NCBI RefSeq assembly: GCF_000720475.1
Contig: NZ_JOAP01000006.1
Span: 62,001-126,000, forward strand
Source of the DNA: Streptomyces aureocirculatus
GTDB lineage: Bacteria > Actinomycetota > Actinomycetes > Streptomycetales > Streptomycetaceae
Reading direction: 5' to 3'
DNA: 64,000 bases
Shown here piece after piece: positions 37,394 through 45,677 of the stretch. The first letter of the stretch is position 1. Every line of letters begins with the position of its first letter. The position numbers and the translations under genes are program-made. Under the pieces are notes generated by a model. The model searched no databases. It was not told the DNA's origin and saw nothing but the letters and a program-made list of their open reading frames with translations.

Positions 37394-38392
37394 ATGGCGA
37401 GCATGACCGTGCAGAAGACCGAACGGCCGCCCTCCGGCCCGACGGAGGTGCAGACACCGGACGGCGGGCCACGACCAAGGGGCCCGCGCAGGTCCCCAGG
37501 GCGTCTCGCCGGCCTCACGCCCTATCTGCTTCTCGCCCCCGCGATCATCGTCACCGTGCTGCTGCTCGGCTGGCCGTTGGTCAACAACGGGGTCCTGTCG
37601 TTCCAGAACCTCAACATGAGGCAGTTCATTCTGCACCTCACGGAGTGGAACGGATTCGACAACTACAAAGAGGTCCTCACCGGCGAGGAGTTCTGGCGGG
37701 TCACCGGCCGCTCGGTCGCTTTCACCGCCCTCAACGTCGTGCTGATCATGATCATCGGCACCCTGGTCGGACTCCTCCTCGCGCGCCTCGGCCGGAGGAT
37801 GCGCACCTTCCTCCTGGTGGGCCTCGTACTCGCCTGGGCGATGCCCGTCGTCGCGGCGAGCACGGTCTACCAGTGGCTGTTCGCACAGCGCTTCGGCGTC
37901 GTCAACTGGATGCTCACCAAGATCGGCTTCGAGTCCATGGCCGACCACGACTGGCTGGCCACGCAGTACTCGACCTTCTTCGTCGTCCTGCTGCTCATCG
38001 TCTGGATGTCCATCCCCTTCGTGGCGATCAACCTGTACGCCGCCACGACCACCATCCCCAATGAGCTGTACGAGGCCGCGTCGCTGGACGGCGCCGGGGC
38101 CTGGAAGCAGTTCACCCAGGTGACGCTGCCGTATCTGCGGCCCTTCCTCTACGCCACGACCTTCCTGGAGATCATCTGGGTCTTCAAGGCGTTCGTGCAG
38201 GTCTTCACGATCAATGAGGGCGGCCCGGACCGGCTCACCGAGATCCTTCCCGTCTACGCCTACATCGAGGGCATGGGCAACCAGCACTTCGGCATGGGTG
38301 CCGCCATCGCGCTGCTCACCATCGTCATCCTGCTGGCCATCACCTCGTTCTACCTGAGGATCGTGCTCAAGCAAGAGGAGGACGAGCTGTGA
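37394..38392 (+). CDS. dasB: DasB, sugar ABC transporter permease
   Basis: A 332-residue MalF-type (CUT1) permease with six hydrophobic helices after a ~40-residue cytoplasmic leader, starting at LTPYLLLAPAIIVTVLLLGWPLV. The EAA loop for the ATPase (MsiK, encoded elsewhere in streptomycetes) is YEAASLDGAGAWKQFTQVTLPYLRP (~230). Two starts are possible, ATG 37394 or ATG 37403 (MTVQKTE); neither has a strong Shine-Dalgarno. The stop overlaps dasC by GTGA. Confidence 0.93.
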   Translation: MASMTVQKTERPPSGPTEVQTPDGGPRPRGPRRSPGRLAGLTPYLLLAPAIIVTVLLLGWPLVNNGVLSFQNLNMRQFILHLTEWNGFDNYKEVLTGEEFWRVTGRSVAFTALNVVLIMIIGTLVGLLLARLGRRMRTFLLVGLVLAWAMPVVAASTVYQWLFAQRFGVVNWMLTKIGFESMADHDWLATQYSTFFVVLLLIVWMSIPFVAINLYAATTTIPNELYEAASLDGAGAWKQFTQVTLPYLRPFLYATTFLEIIWVFKAFVQVFTINEGGPDRLTEILPVYAYIEGMGNQHFGMGAAIALLTIVILLAITSFYLRIVLKQEEDEL

Positions 38393-39219
38393 AGCGCTCG
38401 CTGATGGGCCGTCTCTGGCCCAACCTGGTCGCCGTCGTACTCTTCGTCTTCTGCGTCTTCCCCGTGTACTGGATGTTCGCGACGGCCTTCAAGCCGACCG
38501 GCGACATCATCGCCGAGGACCCGGTCTGGTTCCCGGCCGACGCCACTCTTGAGCACTTCAAGAAGGCGATGGACGCCGACAACTTCTGGACCATGGTCGG
38601 CAACTCCCTCACCGTGACGATTCTCGCGGTCGTCTTCTCCCTCATCATCGGCGTGACCGCGGCGTTCGCCCTCGCCCGGATGCGCTTCAAGGGCCGGCGC
38701 GGCTTCATCATCGGCTTCATGCTGGCGCAGATGGCGCCGTGGGAAGTCATGGTCATCGCGATCTACATCATCGTGCGCGACGCGGACATGCTGAACAGCC
38801 TGATCCCGCTGACCCTGTTCTACATGGTGATGATCCTGCCCTTCACGCTCCTCACGCTGCGCGGCTTCGTCGCCGCCGTGCCGAGGGAGTTGGAGGAGTC
38901 CGCCATGGTCGACGGCTGCACCCGGATGCAGGCCTTCCGCCGGGTGATCCTGCCGCTGCTCGCGCCGGGCCTGATGTCGACGTCGCTGTTCGGCTTCATC
39001 ACCGCCTGGAACGAGTTCCCGCTGGTCCTCGTGCTCAACAAGGAAGCGGGGTCCAAGACCCTGCCGGTGTGGCTGTCCAGCTTCCAGACCAACTTCGGCG
39101 ACGACTGGGGCGCCACCATGGCCGCGGCCTCGCTGTTCGCCATCCCGATCCTGATCCTCTTCGTCTTCCTCCAGCGCAGGGCCGTGGCCGGCCTGACCGA
39201 CGGCGCCGTGAAGGGTTAA
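38389..39219 (+). CDS. dasC: DasC, sugar ABC transporter permease
   Basis: A 276-residue MalG-type permease with six helices; EAA loop ELEESAMVDGCTRMQAFRRVILPLLAPG (~165-192). It forms the membrane channel with DasB for chitobiose/GlcNAc import using DasA. GTG start overlaps the dasB stop; dasD follows seven bases later. Confidence 0.94.
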   Translation: MKRSLMGRLWPNLVAVVLFVFCVFPVYWMFATAFKPTGDIIAEDPVWFPADATLEHFKKAMDADNFWTMVGNSLTVTILAVVFSLIIGVTAAFALARMRFKGRRGFIIGFMLAQMAPWEVMVIAIYIIVRDADMLNSLIPLTLFYMVMILPFTLLTLRGFVAAVPRELEESAMVDGCTRMQAFRRVILPLLAPGLMSTSLFGFITAWNEFPLVLVLNKEAGSKTLPVWLSSFQTNFGDDWGATMAAASLFAIPILILFVFLQRRAVAGLTDGAVKG

Positions 39220-39225
39220 CGCACC

Positions 39226-40887
39226 ATGACTTCCACTTCCGCAGGCACGTCCGGCTCCCGTTCCTCGGGGGCGTCCGGCTCCGGCCCCGGCGCCGGTTCC
39301 GACTCGGCGGGGGCGTCGGGTTCCCGTTCCTCGGGGGCGTCCGGCTCCCGTTCCGCGGGCTCGTCGGGCTTCGGCTCCCGTTCCGCGGGGGCGTCCGGCT
39401 CCCGTTCGGCGGGGGCGCAGGACTCGCTGACGCGCGACGCCCTGGCCGTGCTCCAGCCCGGCTTCGGTGGCACCACCGCGCCCGACTGGGTGCTGCGCCG
39501 CATCGGCGAGGGCCTCGCCTCCGTGGGTCTTTTCGGCCGCAACATCCAGACCCCCGAGCAGGTCGCCGCGCTCACCGCCCAGTTGCGGGCCGAGCGCGAG
39601 GACATCGTGGTCGCCATCGACGAGGAGAGCGGTGACGTCACCCGCCTGGAGGTGCGCACCGGCTCCTCCTTCCCCGGCAACCACGCCCTCGGCGCCGTGG
39701 ACGACCCGGACCTGACCCGTGGCGTCGCCGCCGAACTCGGCCGCCGCCTCGCGGACTGCGGCGTCACCTTCAACTGGGCGCCGTCCGCCGACGTCAACTC
39801 CGACCCGGGCAACCCGGTCATCGGCGTACGCTCCTTCGGCGCCGACCCCGCCCTGGTCGCCCGGCACACCGCCGCCTACATCGAGGGCATGCAGTCCGCG
39901 GGCGTCGCCGCCTGCGCCAAGCACTTCCCCGGTCATGGCGACACCGCGGTCGACTCGCATCACGCGGTGCCGCGCATCGACGCCGACACGGACGTCCTGA
40001 ACGCCCGCGAACTCGCCCCGTTCCGCGCCGCGATCACCGCCGGCACCCGCGCGGTGATGAGCGCCCACATCAGCGTCCCGGCCCTCGACCCGGACCTGCC
40101 GGGCACCCTGTCCCGCCGCGTCCTCACCGACCTGCTCCGCGGCGAACTCGGCTTCGACGGCCTGATCGTCACGGACGGCATCGAGATGCGGGCCATCTCC
40201 GGGGCGTACGGAATCGAGCGCGGCACCGTCCTCGCCGTCGCCGCGGGCTGCGACGCGATCTGCGTGGGCGGCGGTCTGCACGACGAACTCACGGTCCTGC
40301 GGCTGCGCGACGCCCTCGTGGCCGCGGTCCGCGCGGGCGAACTCCCCGAGGAGCGCCTCGCCGACGCTGCCGCCCGGGTGCGCGCGCTCGCCGACTGGAC
40401 CTCCGCCTCCCGGGCGTCAGGCCCGGCCGGTGCCGCCGACCCCGAGATCGGCTTGCGCGCGGCCCGCCGTGCCCTCACCGTCACCCACACCGAGATCTAC
40501 GCGGGTCCCCTCACCGGCACCCCGTACGTCGCCGCCTTCACTCCCGTCGCCAACATCGCCGTCGGCGACGAGACCCCCTGGGGCGTGGCCGCCGAACTCA
40601 CCCGCCGTCTGCCTGGCACCGAGACCGGCTCCTTCACCGGTGACCGCGCGGGCGCCGACGCGCTTGCCGCGGCGGGGGAGCGGCGCATCGTCGCCGTCGT
40701 CCGCGACGCCCACCGCCACCCGTGGATGGCAGCCGCCGTCGACCACCTCCTCACCGCCCGCCCCGACACCGTCGTCATCGAGATGGGCGTACCCCAGGCC
40801 AAGCCGACCGGCGCCCTCCACATCGCCACCCACGGCGCGGCCCGCGTCTGCGGCCAAGCGGCAGCGGAGGTCCTGACCGGCTCCTGA
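39226..40887 (+). CDS. dasD: DasD, GH3 beta-N-acetylglucosaminidase
   Basis: A 553-residue glycoside hydrolase family 3 enzyme cleaving imported chitobiose to GlcNAc. The NagZ-type motif KHFPGHGDTAVDSHHAVP (~232) supplies the His/Asp acid pair and VTDGIEM (~303) the nucleophile Asp. No signal peptide: the first ~65 residues are a Ser/Gly/Ala low-complexity leader (GASGSRSAG units) encoded by tandem repeats at 39237-39420, not a secretion signal, consistent with the cytoplasmic role known in S. coelicolor. Its stop codon lies inside a short tandem repeat. Confidence 0.93.
   Translation: MTSTSAGTSGSRSSGASGSGPGAGSDSAGASGSRSSGASGSRSAGSSGFGSRSAGASGSRSAGAQDSLTRDALAVLQPGFGGTTAPDWVLRRIGEGLASVGLFGRNIQTPEQVAALTAQLRAEREDIVVAIDEESGDVTRLEVRTGSSFPGNHALGAVDDPDLTRGVAAELGRRLADCGVTFNWAPSADVNSDPGNPVIGVRSFGADPALVARHTAAYIEGMQSAGVAACAKHFPGHGDTAVDSHHAVPRIDADTDVLNARELAPFRAAITAGTRAVMSAHISVPALDPDLPGTLSRRVLTDLLRGELGFDGLIVTDGIEMRAISGAYGIERGTVLAVAAGCDAICVGGGLHDELTVLRLRDALVAAVRAGELPEERLADAAARVRALADWTSASRASGPAGAADPEIGLRAARRALTVTHTEIYAGPLTGTPYVAAFTPVANIAVGDETPWGVAAELTRRLPGTETGSFTGDRAGADALAAAGERRIVAVVRDAHRHPWMAAAVDHLLTARPDTVVIEMGVPQAKPTGALHIATHGAARVCGQAAAEVLTGS
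39237..39420 (+). repeat. Ser/Gly-coding repeats at the start of dasD
   Basis: Imperfect 18-24 bp units around TCCGGCTCCCGTTCCTCGGG and GGGGCGTCCGGCTCCCG, encoding GASGSRS-type peptides. They extend the protein by about 60 residues relative to the catalytic core. Confidence 0.8.
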
Positions 40888-40920
40888 TCGGCCCTGACTG
40901 GTCCTGACCGGTCCTGACGC
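40871..40920 (+). repeat. 9-11 bp repeats spanning the dasD stop codon
   Basis: Successive units TCCTGACCGGC, TCCTGATCGGC (containing the TGA stop), CCTGACTGG, TCCTGACCGG and TCCTGACGC. Units 1-2 are coding at least in part; the rest lie in the 3' region. Confidence 0.8.
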
Positions 40921-40929
40921 ACCGACGCA

Positions 40930-40974
40930 GAACGGCGCCGGGCTCCCCACCCGCGGGGGAGCCCGGCGCCGTTC
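40930..40974. terminator. Bidirectional terminator between dasD and nagB
   Basis: A perfect stem of 19 bp (core CGGCGCCGGGCTCCCC) with a 7-nt loop, located between convergent dasD and nagB. Confidence 0.88.
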
Positions 40975-40994
40975 GCCGCGTACCGGCCGGAAGT

Positions 40995-41780
40995 CTAGAG
41001 CCCCTGCCAACCAGGCTTGTTGGCGTAGGTGTGCCGGAAGTATTCCGCCAGCTTCAACTTGGACGCGGCCGCCTCGTCCACGACCACCGTCGCATGCGGG
41101 TGCAATTGCAGCGCGGACGCGGGCACCACGGAGGCCACCGGCCCCTCCACGGTCGCCGCCACCGCGTCCGCCTTGCCCTCACCCGTGGCGAGCAGCACCA
41201 GGTGCCGCGCCTCCAGGATCGTGCCGATGCCCTGCGTGATGACGTGGTGCGGCACCTGCTCGATGTCACCCTCGAAGAACCGCGCGTTGTCCACCCGCGT
41301 CTGCTCGGTCAGCGTCTTGATCCGCGTACGCGAGGCCAGCGACGAACAGGGCTCGTTGAACCCGATGTGCCCGTCGGTACCGATCCCCAGAAGTTGCAGG
41401 TCGACCCCGCCCGCCTCCGCGAGCGCCCGGTCGTACGCCTCGCACGCGCCCTGCACGTCCTCCGCGCTCCCGTCCGGACCCATGAACGCCGACTCGCTCA
41501 GCCCGAGCGGCTCCACGACCTCCCGCAGCACCACCGAGCGGTACGACTCCGGGTGCCCGACCGGCAGCCCCACGTACTCGTCGAGCTGACAGATCCGCGC
41601 CCGCGAGGCGTCAACCTCACCCTCGCGGACCTTAGCCGCCAGCGCCTCGTAGATGGGCAGCGGGGTCGAGCCGGTGGCGACACCGAGCAGGGCCTCGGGC
41701 TTGCGGCGAACCAGGGCGGCCATGGCCTCCGCGATGAGCTCGCCGCCTGCCTTGGCGTCCGGGACGATGACAACTTCCAC
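40995..41780 (-). CDS. nagB: Glucosamine-6-phosphate deaminase
   Basis: A 261-residue enzyme converting GlcN-6-P to fructose-6-P and ammonia. Signature parts: LLGVATGSTPLPIYEAL (~35), ICQLDEYVGLPVGHPESYR (~68), LLGIGTDGHIGFNEPCSSL (~135) and HLVLLATGEGKADAVAATVEGPV (~195). GTG at 41780 gives MEVVIVPDAKAGG, the usual N terminus and length; the frame is open further upstream. A DasR-type site lies 50 bp upstream, so induction by GlcNAc is expected. Confidence 0.95.
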   Translation of the reverse strand: MEVVIVPDAKAGGELIAEAMAALVRRKPEALLGVATGSTPLPIYEALAAKVREGEVDASRARICQLDEYVGLPVGHPESYRSVVLREVVEPLGLSESAFMGPDGSAEDVQGACEAYDRALAEAGGVDLQLLGIGTDGHIGFNEPCSSLASRTRIKTLTEQTRVDNARFFEGDIEQVPHHVITQGIGTILEARHLVLLATGEGKADAVAATVEGPVASVVPASALQLHPHATVVVDEAAASKLKLAEYFRHTYANKPGWQGL

Positions 41781-41829
41781 GCTGTGCCTGCCGATCTGGA
41801 GTAGGGGAGGAGGGGAGGTACGCCCGCAG

Positions 41830-41845
41830 TGTGGTATAGACCAAT
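41830..41845 (-). promoter_or_regulatory. DasR-responsive element upstream of nagB
   Basis: TGTGGTATAGACCAAT matches the dre consensus ACTGGTCTAGACCACT at 12 of 16 positions with the GGT...TAGACCA core intact, 50 bp upstream of the nagB start. Confidence 0.75.
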
Positions 41846-41917
41846 CTAGCAGAGCCCCCTCGCCCCGACACACGCTTCCCCACCCCCACCCCCGCCCCGC
41901 CCCGCACCTTTCCCGCC

Positions 41918-42010
41918 CCCCATATCGGGTCCCGTCCGTCTCCCCGTATCGGGTCCCGTCCGTTTCCCCGTATCGGGTCCCTCCCGTCTCCCCGTATCAG
42001 GCCTCAGGCC
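41918..42010. repeat. 24-bp tandem repeat upstream of nagB
   Basis: Exact-length units at 41918, 41942 and 41966 (CCCC(A/G)TATCGGGTCCCGTCCG plus 3 bases) and a decaying fourth from 41990. Further on, 42211-42262 has repeated CAGTGCTGGGG words. The rest of the 552-bp nagB-SIS spacer shows no gene. Confidence 0.85.
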
Positions 42011-42332
42011 CCACCCGCGCCCCGAACTAGGCCCCACCCTGGGACCGCACCTCACCCCACCGCGCCCTCCCCGGGACTGCACCCGATCGGGTCGGGAGGA
42101 CGAAGCGCGGCCCCCGGGAGGGCTGGATTGCGGCGGCTCGCGGGAGCGGTGGCCTGCGCGGGCGCGCGGGCCCGCCCGGGAGGCTCCGGGGAGGGCGCCA
42201 TGGCGCTCAGGCAGTGCTGGGGCTGAGCAGTGCTGGAGTAGTGCTGGGGCGGTGCTGGGGGTGGCGCTCGGGTAAATCCACACTTCCCGGGTGGGCAAGC
42301 GCTCCCGCCCAGGAGCAAGCACAGTGGGAGTC

Positions 42333-43403
42333 ATGACTGTGACGTCGTCCTCCACCTACCGTGAGCAGCCCGGTCGCATCATGTCCCGCGAGATGGCCGA
42401 GCAGCCCGATGTCCTGCGGCGGCTCCTCGGCACCGGCGCCCCGAAGATCCGCGAGACCGCCGCCCGGGTCGCCGCCCGCAGCCCCCGCTTCGTGCTGCTC
42501 ACCGCCCGCGGCACCTCGGACAACGCCGCCCTGTACGCCAAGTACCTTCTCGAAGTCCGCCTCGGGCTGCCCTGCGGCCTCACCTCCATGTCCACGACCA
42601 CGGCCTACGGCGCCAAACCCGACCTCAGGGGCGTACTGGTCATCACCGTGAGCCAGTCCGGCGGCTCACCGGACCTGGTGGCCTCCACTCAGGCCGCCCG
42701 TGAGGCCGGCGCCCTCACCCTCGCGGTCACCAACAACCCCGACTCCCCACTGGCCGCCGTCTCCGAGCACCACATCGATATCCTCGCGGGCCCGGAGAAG
42801 GCCCTGCCCGCCACGAAGACCTACACGGCGTCCCTGCTCGCCCTCTATCTCTTCGTCGAGGGCCTGTGCGACGGCGACGGCGCCGCGGCACGCCCCCTGC
42901 CCGGACTCGCCGCCGACCTGCTGGCCCGCCAGCAGGAGGTCCGGACCCTCGCCGCCCGTTACCGCTTCGCCGAACGCATGGTGATCACCTCCCGCGGCTA
43001 CGGCTATCCCACCGCCAAGGAAGCCGCCCTCAAACTGATGGAGACCAGCTACATCCCCGCCCTCGCCTACTCCGGCGCCGACCTTCTGCACGGCCCCCTC
43101 GCCATGGTCGACAACATCTCGCCTGTCATCGCCGTAGTCCCGGACGGCAGAGGAGGGGAGGCGCTGCAACCCGTCCTGGACCGGCTGCGCGGACGCGGCG
43201 CCGACCTCGTGGTCATCGGCCCCAAGCGCCAGGTCGAGCAGGCGTCCGCCGGGTTCGTCCTGCCCACGGAGGGCGTACCCGAGGAGGTCCAGCCGATCCT
43301 GGAGATCATCCCCCTGCAACTGCTCGCCCACGAGGTCACGATCGCCCGCGGCCAGGACCCGGACGCGCCGCGGGCGCTGGCGAAGGTGACGGAGACTCGG
43401 TGA
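42333..43403 (+). CDS. SIS-domain sugar isomerase/deaminase (GlmS C-domain/AgaS-like)
   Basis: A 356-residue protein made of two SIS domains like the isomerase half of GlmS: FVLLTARGTSDNAALYAKYLLE (~47), VITVSQSGGSPDLVASTQAAREAGA (~98), YGYPTAKEAALKLMETSYIPALAYSGADLLHGP (~225). No glutaminase domain, so it probably acts on an amino-sugar phosphate with ammonia release, or as a regulator, in the GlcNAc pathway suggested by the das/nagB neighbours. ATG 42333 is chosen; GTG 42339 is equally compatible with the GGGAG upstream. Confidence 0.82.
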   Translation: MTVTSSSTYREQPGRIMSREMAEQPDVLRRLLGTGAPKIRETAARVAARSPRFVLLTARGTSDNAALYAKYLLEVRLGLPCGLTSMSTTTAYGAKPDLRGVLVITVSQSGGSPDLVASTQAAREAGALTLAVTNNPDSPLAAVSEHHIDILAGPEKALPATKTYTASLLALYLFVEGLCDGDGAAARPLPGLAADLLARQQEVRTLAARYRFAERMVITSRGYGYPTAKEAALKLMETSYIPALAYSGADLLHGPLAMVDNISPVIAVVPDGRGGEALQPVLDRLRGRGADLVVIGPKRQVEQASAGFVLPTEGVPEEVQPILEIIPLQLLAHEVTIARGQDPDAPRALAKVTETR

Positions 43404-43450
43404 GCGGTCCGAGGGCGGGGGCCCGGCCGGGCCCGGCCGGGGTGTTCGCT

Positions 43451-43486
43451 CAGGCCAGTGATCAGGCCCATGATCAGGCCAGTGAT
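43451..43486. repeat. 12-bp tandem repeat containing the SDR stop codon
   Basis: CAGGCCAGTGAT, CAGGCCCATGAT and CAGGCCAGTGAT in direct succession. The third covers the stop (TCA on plus at 43474, at the junction) and last codons of the minus-strand SDR gene. Confidence 0.85.
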
Positions 43487-44352
43487 CCTCCCGTCGCGTC
43501 GATCCACTGACCCGTCACCCACCGTCCGTCCGGCGAGGCGAGGAAAGCGACCACATCGGCTATGTCCTGCGTCGTTCCGACTCTGCCCAGGGCCGACATC
43601 GCCGCCGCGCCCGCCCACGCGTCCTTGTTCTCCTCACCGCGCAGCCAGGCGGCGTTGACGTCCGTGTCCACGATGCCGGGCGCCACCGCGTTGACCGTGA
43701 TGCCGCGGGGGCCGAGCACCTTGGACAGGTTCCGCGTGAAGACGTCGAGAGCACCCTTCGTCATGGCATACGTCATGATGTCCGGCAGCACGGCCGCGTG
43801 GGAGACGCCCGACGAGATGTTGATGATGCGTCCGCCGTCCCGCAGTCGCTCCGTGCCGAGACGGGTGATGAAGTACGGAGCTCTGGCGTTCACCGCGAAC
43901 AATCGGTCGTACTCCGCCTCGTCCGTGTCCGCGAACGGCCGTGACGTACCGACCCCTGCGTTGTTCACCAGGATGTCCAGGCCGTCCGCATGGGCGTCGA
44001 AGGCCGCCCACAGCGCTGCCGCGTCGCCGGGCACGCCCAGCTCCGCGCCGATCGCGAACGCGGAGCCGCCGGACCGCTCGATCGCCGCCACCGTCTCCTT
44101 CGCCGCGGCCTCGTTGCTTCCGTAGTGCACGCCGACCCGCGCGCCGTCCTGCGCCAGTCGCTCGGCGATGCCCCGCCCGATGCCCCGGCTGCCGCCCGTG
44201 ACCAGAGCGGTCCTGCCGACCAGCCGTCCACCGGCCGTCCCGGCCACCGCCGCCGCACCCGTCTCCGCCGCGCCCATGTCCGCCGCACGCATGCTCGTCG
44301 TACCCGTCCCCGCTGCACGAGTCTCCGGCGTACCTGTCCCCGCTGCGCTCAT
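43474..44352 (-). CDS. Short-chain dehydrogenase/reductase
   Basis: A 292-residue classical SDR: cofactor motif TGGSRGIG (~53), NNAG (~129), catalytic Ser in IINISSGVSHAA and YxxxK as YAMTK (~192). The tail APGIVDTDVN...GQWIDATGGSLA is typical of 3-oxoacyl-ACP/sugar-type SDRs that prefer NADPH. The first ~42 residues are Ala/Gly/Thr repeats (AAGTGT, MRAAD, MGAAE), encoded by repeats at 44240-44350, and are unlikely to be functional. Divergent from a TetR gene with twin operators in the shared promoter, so the TetR protein probably controls it. Confidence 0.88.
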   Translation of the reverse strand: MSAAGTGTPETRAAGTGTTSMRAADMGAAETGAAAVAGTAGGRLVGRTALVTGGSRGIGRGIAERLAQDGARVGVHYGSNEAAAKETVAAIERSGGSAFAIGAELGVPGDAAALWAAFDAHADGLDILVNNAGVGTSRPFADTDEAEYDRLFAVNARAPYFITRLGTERLRDGGRIINISSGVSHAAVLPDIMTYAMTKGALDVFTRNLSKVLGPRGITVNAVAPGIVDTDVNAAWLRGEENKDAWAGAAAMSALGRVGTTQDIADVVAFLASPDGRWVTGQWIDATGGSLA

Positions 44353-44380
44353 GACCAGCCCCCCGTCTTCCGTCTTTCTC

Positions 44381-44438
44381 TAGCGTCCGCTACACAAAAA
44401 CCGTACCCGACTCGCTCCCGCTTTTCTAGCGGGCGCTA
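44381..44438. promoter_or_regulatory. Twin palindromic operators in the SDR-TetR spacer
   Basis: TAGCG-TC-CGCTA (44381-44392) and TAGCG-GG-CGCTA (44427-44438), identical arms, centres 46 bp apart. The second adjoins TATAGAAT, a -10-like element 7-8 nt before the TetR start; the first is close to the SDR start on the other strand. Typical layout for a TetR protein repressing itself and its divergent target. Confidence 0.8.
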
Positions 44439-44451
44439 TAGAATTTTTTCC

Positions 44452-45048
44452 ATGGCGACGAAACAGCGAGGCAGACCGCGCTCCTTCGACCGGGACACGG
44501 CCCTGGAGAAGGCCCTGCGCCAGTTCTGGGAGCACGGGTACGAGGCGACGACCGTCTCCGACCTCACCCGCGAGATGGGCATCGGAGCCCCGAGTCTGTA
44601 TGCCGCCTTCGGCGACAAGCGGACCTTGTTCGAGGAGGTCCTGGTGCGTTACGCGGGCTCGTACGGTGCCTTCGGCGGTCGCGCGCTGGCGGAGGAGCCG
44701 ACGGCCCGTGCCGCGATGGAGCGTGTCCTGCGCGAGGCCGCCGCGGTCTTCACCGAGCCCGGCCACCCGCATGGCTGCATGGTCATTCACGCGGCGACCA
44801 ACTGCACGACCCCGGAGATCGAGCAGACCTTGCGCGCGCAGCGCAACGCGAACATCGCGACCTTCGCGGCCCGCATCCAGCAGGGCGTCGACGCCGGGGA
44901 ACTGCCCGGGGACGCGGACGCCGCGCGCCTGGCCCGCTATGTGGGCGCGGTCTTCCAAGGGCTCTCGCAGCAGTCCCGCGACGGCGCCAGCAGACAGGAC
45001 CTGGACGCCGTCGTCGACCTGGCGATGCGGGGCTGGCCGACGGTCTGA
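44452..45048 (+). CDS. TetR/AcrR-family regulator of the divergent SDR gene
   Basis: A 198-residue repressor with N-terminal HTH GRPRSFDRDTALEKALRQFWEHGYEATTVSDLTREMGIGAPSLYAAFGDKRTLFEEVL (~7-63) and a C-terminal domain with HGCMVIHAATNCTTPEIEQTLRAQR (~103-127) as in the YxaF/LmrA-type subgroup. The ATG follows a T-run without a Shine-Dalgarno; TATAGAAT is close upstream, so a very short leader is likely. Confidence 0.9.
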   Translation: MATKQRGRPRSFDRDTALEKALRQFWEHGYEATTVSDLTREMGIGAPSLYAAFGDKRTLFEEVLVRYAGSYGAFGGRALAEEPTARAAMERVLREAAAVFTEPGHPHGCMVIHAATNCTTPEIEQTLRAQRNANIATFAARIQQGVDAGELPGDADAARLARYVGAVFQGLSQQSRDGASRQDLDAVVDLAMRGWPTV

Positions 45049-45259
45049 CCGGGTCACCCTCGGGTCAGTACAGGATCGGCACGGGGTTGGCCCAGAAGTC
45101 GGCCCCGGGGCAGCTTCGGGGCGGCTTCCGGTCGCCGCCGACCGCCGCCGACCGGCTCCGGAAAACGGACTTCGCGGCGGCGCAGCCCGAAGCGGGGACC
45201 GGAAACCCGACTGGAGGAAGATCCGACAACAAACCGCTCCCCGCACATAGACATGGGAG

Positions 45260-45275
45260 AATGGTCTAGTCCACA
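45260..45275 (+). promoter_or_regulatory. Candidate DasR-responsive element with no adjacent known target
   Basis: AATGGTCTAGTCCACA matches the dre consensus at 13 of 16 positions. It lies in a 629-bp spacer between the TetR gene and the PdtaS-like kinase, ~400 bp before the kinase start. I see no convincing gene in that spacer on either strand. Confidence 0.6.
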
Positions 45276-45291
45276 ATGCGGGAGTAAAGCC

Positions 45292-45316
45292 CCGCTCTTC
45301 CCGCACAGAAGAGCGG
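45292..45316. terminator. Hairpin in the TetR-kinase spacer
   Basis: A 9-bp perfect stem CCGCTCTTC / GAAGAGCGG with loop CCGCACA, just after the dre-like site. It could be a terminator or attenuator. Confidence 0.5.
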
Positions 45317-45481
45317 ATCGAGGAGCCGGCGCTCTCTGCCCTGACCGCGCCGGGTTCTCCCGAATCGGCGGCTGGTACCGCACATTCCGGTCGTCGATGC
45401 ACCTGAAGGGCTGCGGTGTTGGGGTCGGGTTGAGGGTCCCGCCCCGGCGCCGCGGCCTGTCGGGACTCCCGGGGCCACAGT

Positions 45482-45538
45482 GGTCCGTCCGGGACTGCCA
45501 GGTCCGTCCGGCGCCGCGAGGTCCGTCCGGGGCCGCCA
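45482..45538. repeat. 19-bp tandem repeat, three units
   Basis: GGTCCGTCCGGGACTGCCA (45482-45500), GGTCCGTCCGGCGCCGCGA (45501-45519) and GGTCCGTCCGGGGCCGCCA (45520-45538), followed by a loose series of GGGCACAG/GGTACAG words up to the kinase gene. Confidence 0.88.
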
Positions 45539-45677
45539 GTAGATGAAGGCACAGCCAGGACGGGCGGGCACAGTCGAGCAGAGCTGGGCACAGGCGGATA
45601 CAGCGGAGCCGCCAAGCGCAGGCAGGTACAGTCGGGGCCGCCGGGTACGGCCGGAAACGCCGGGTACGCTCGCAGAC

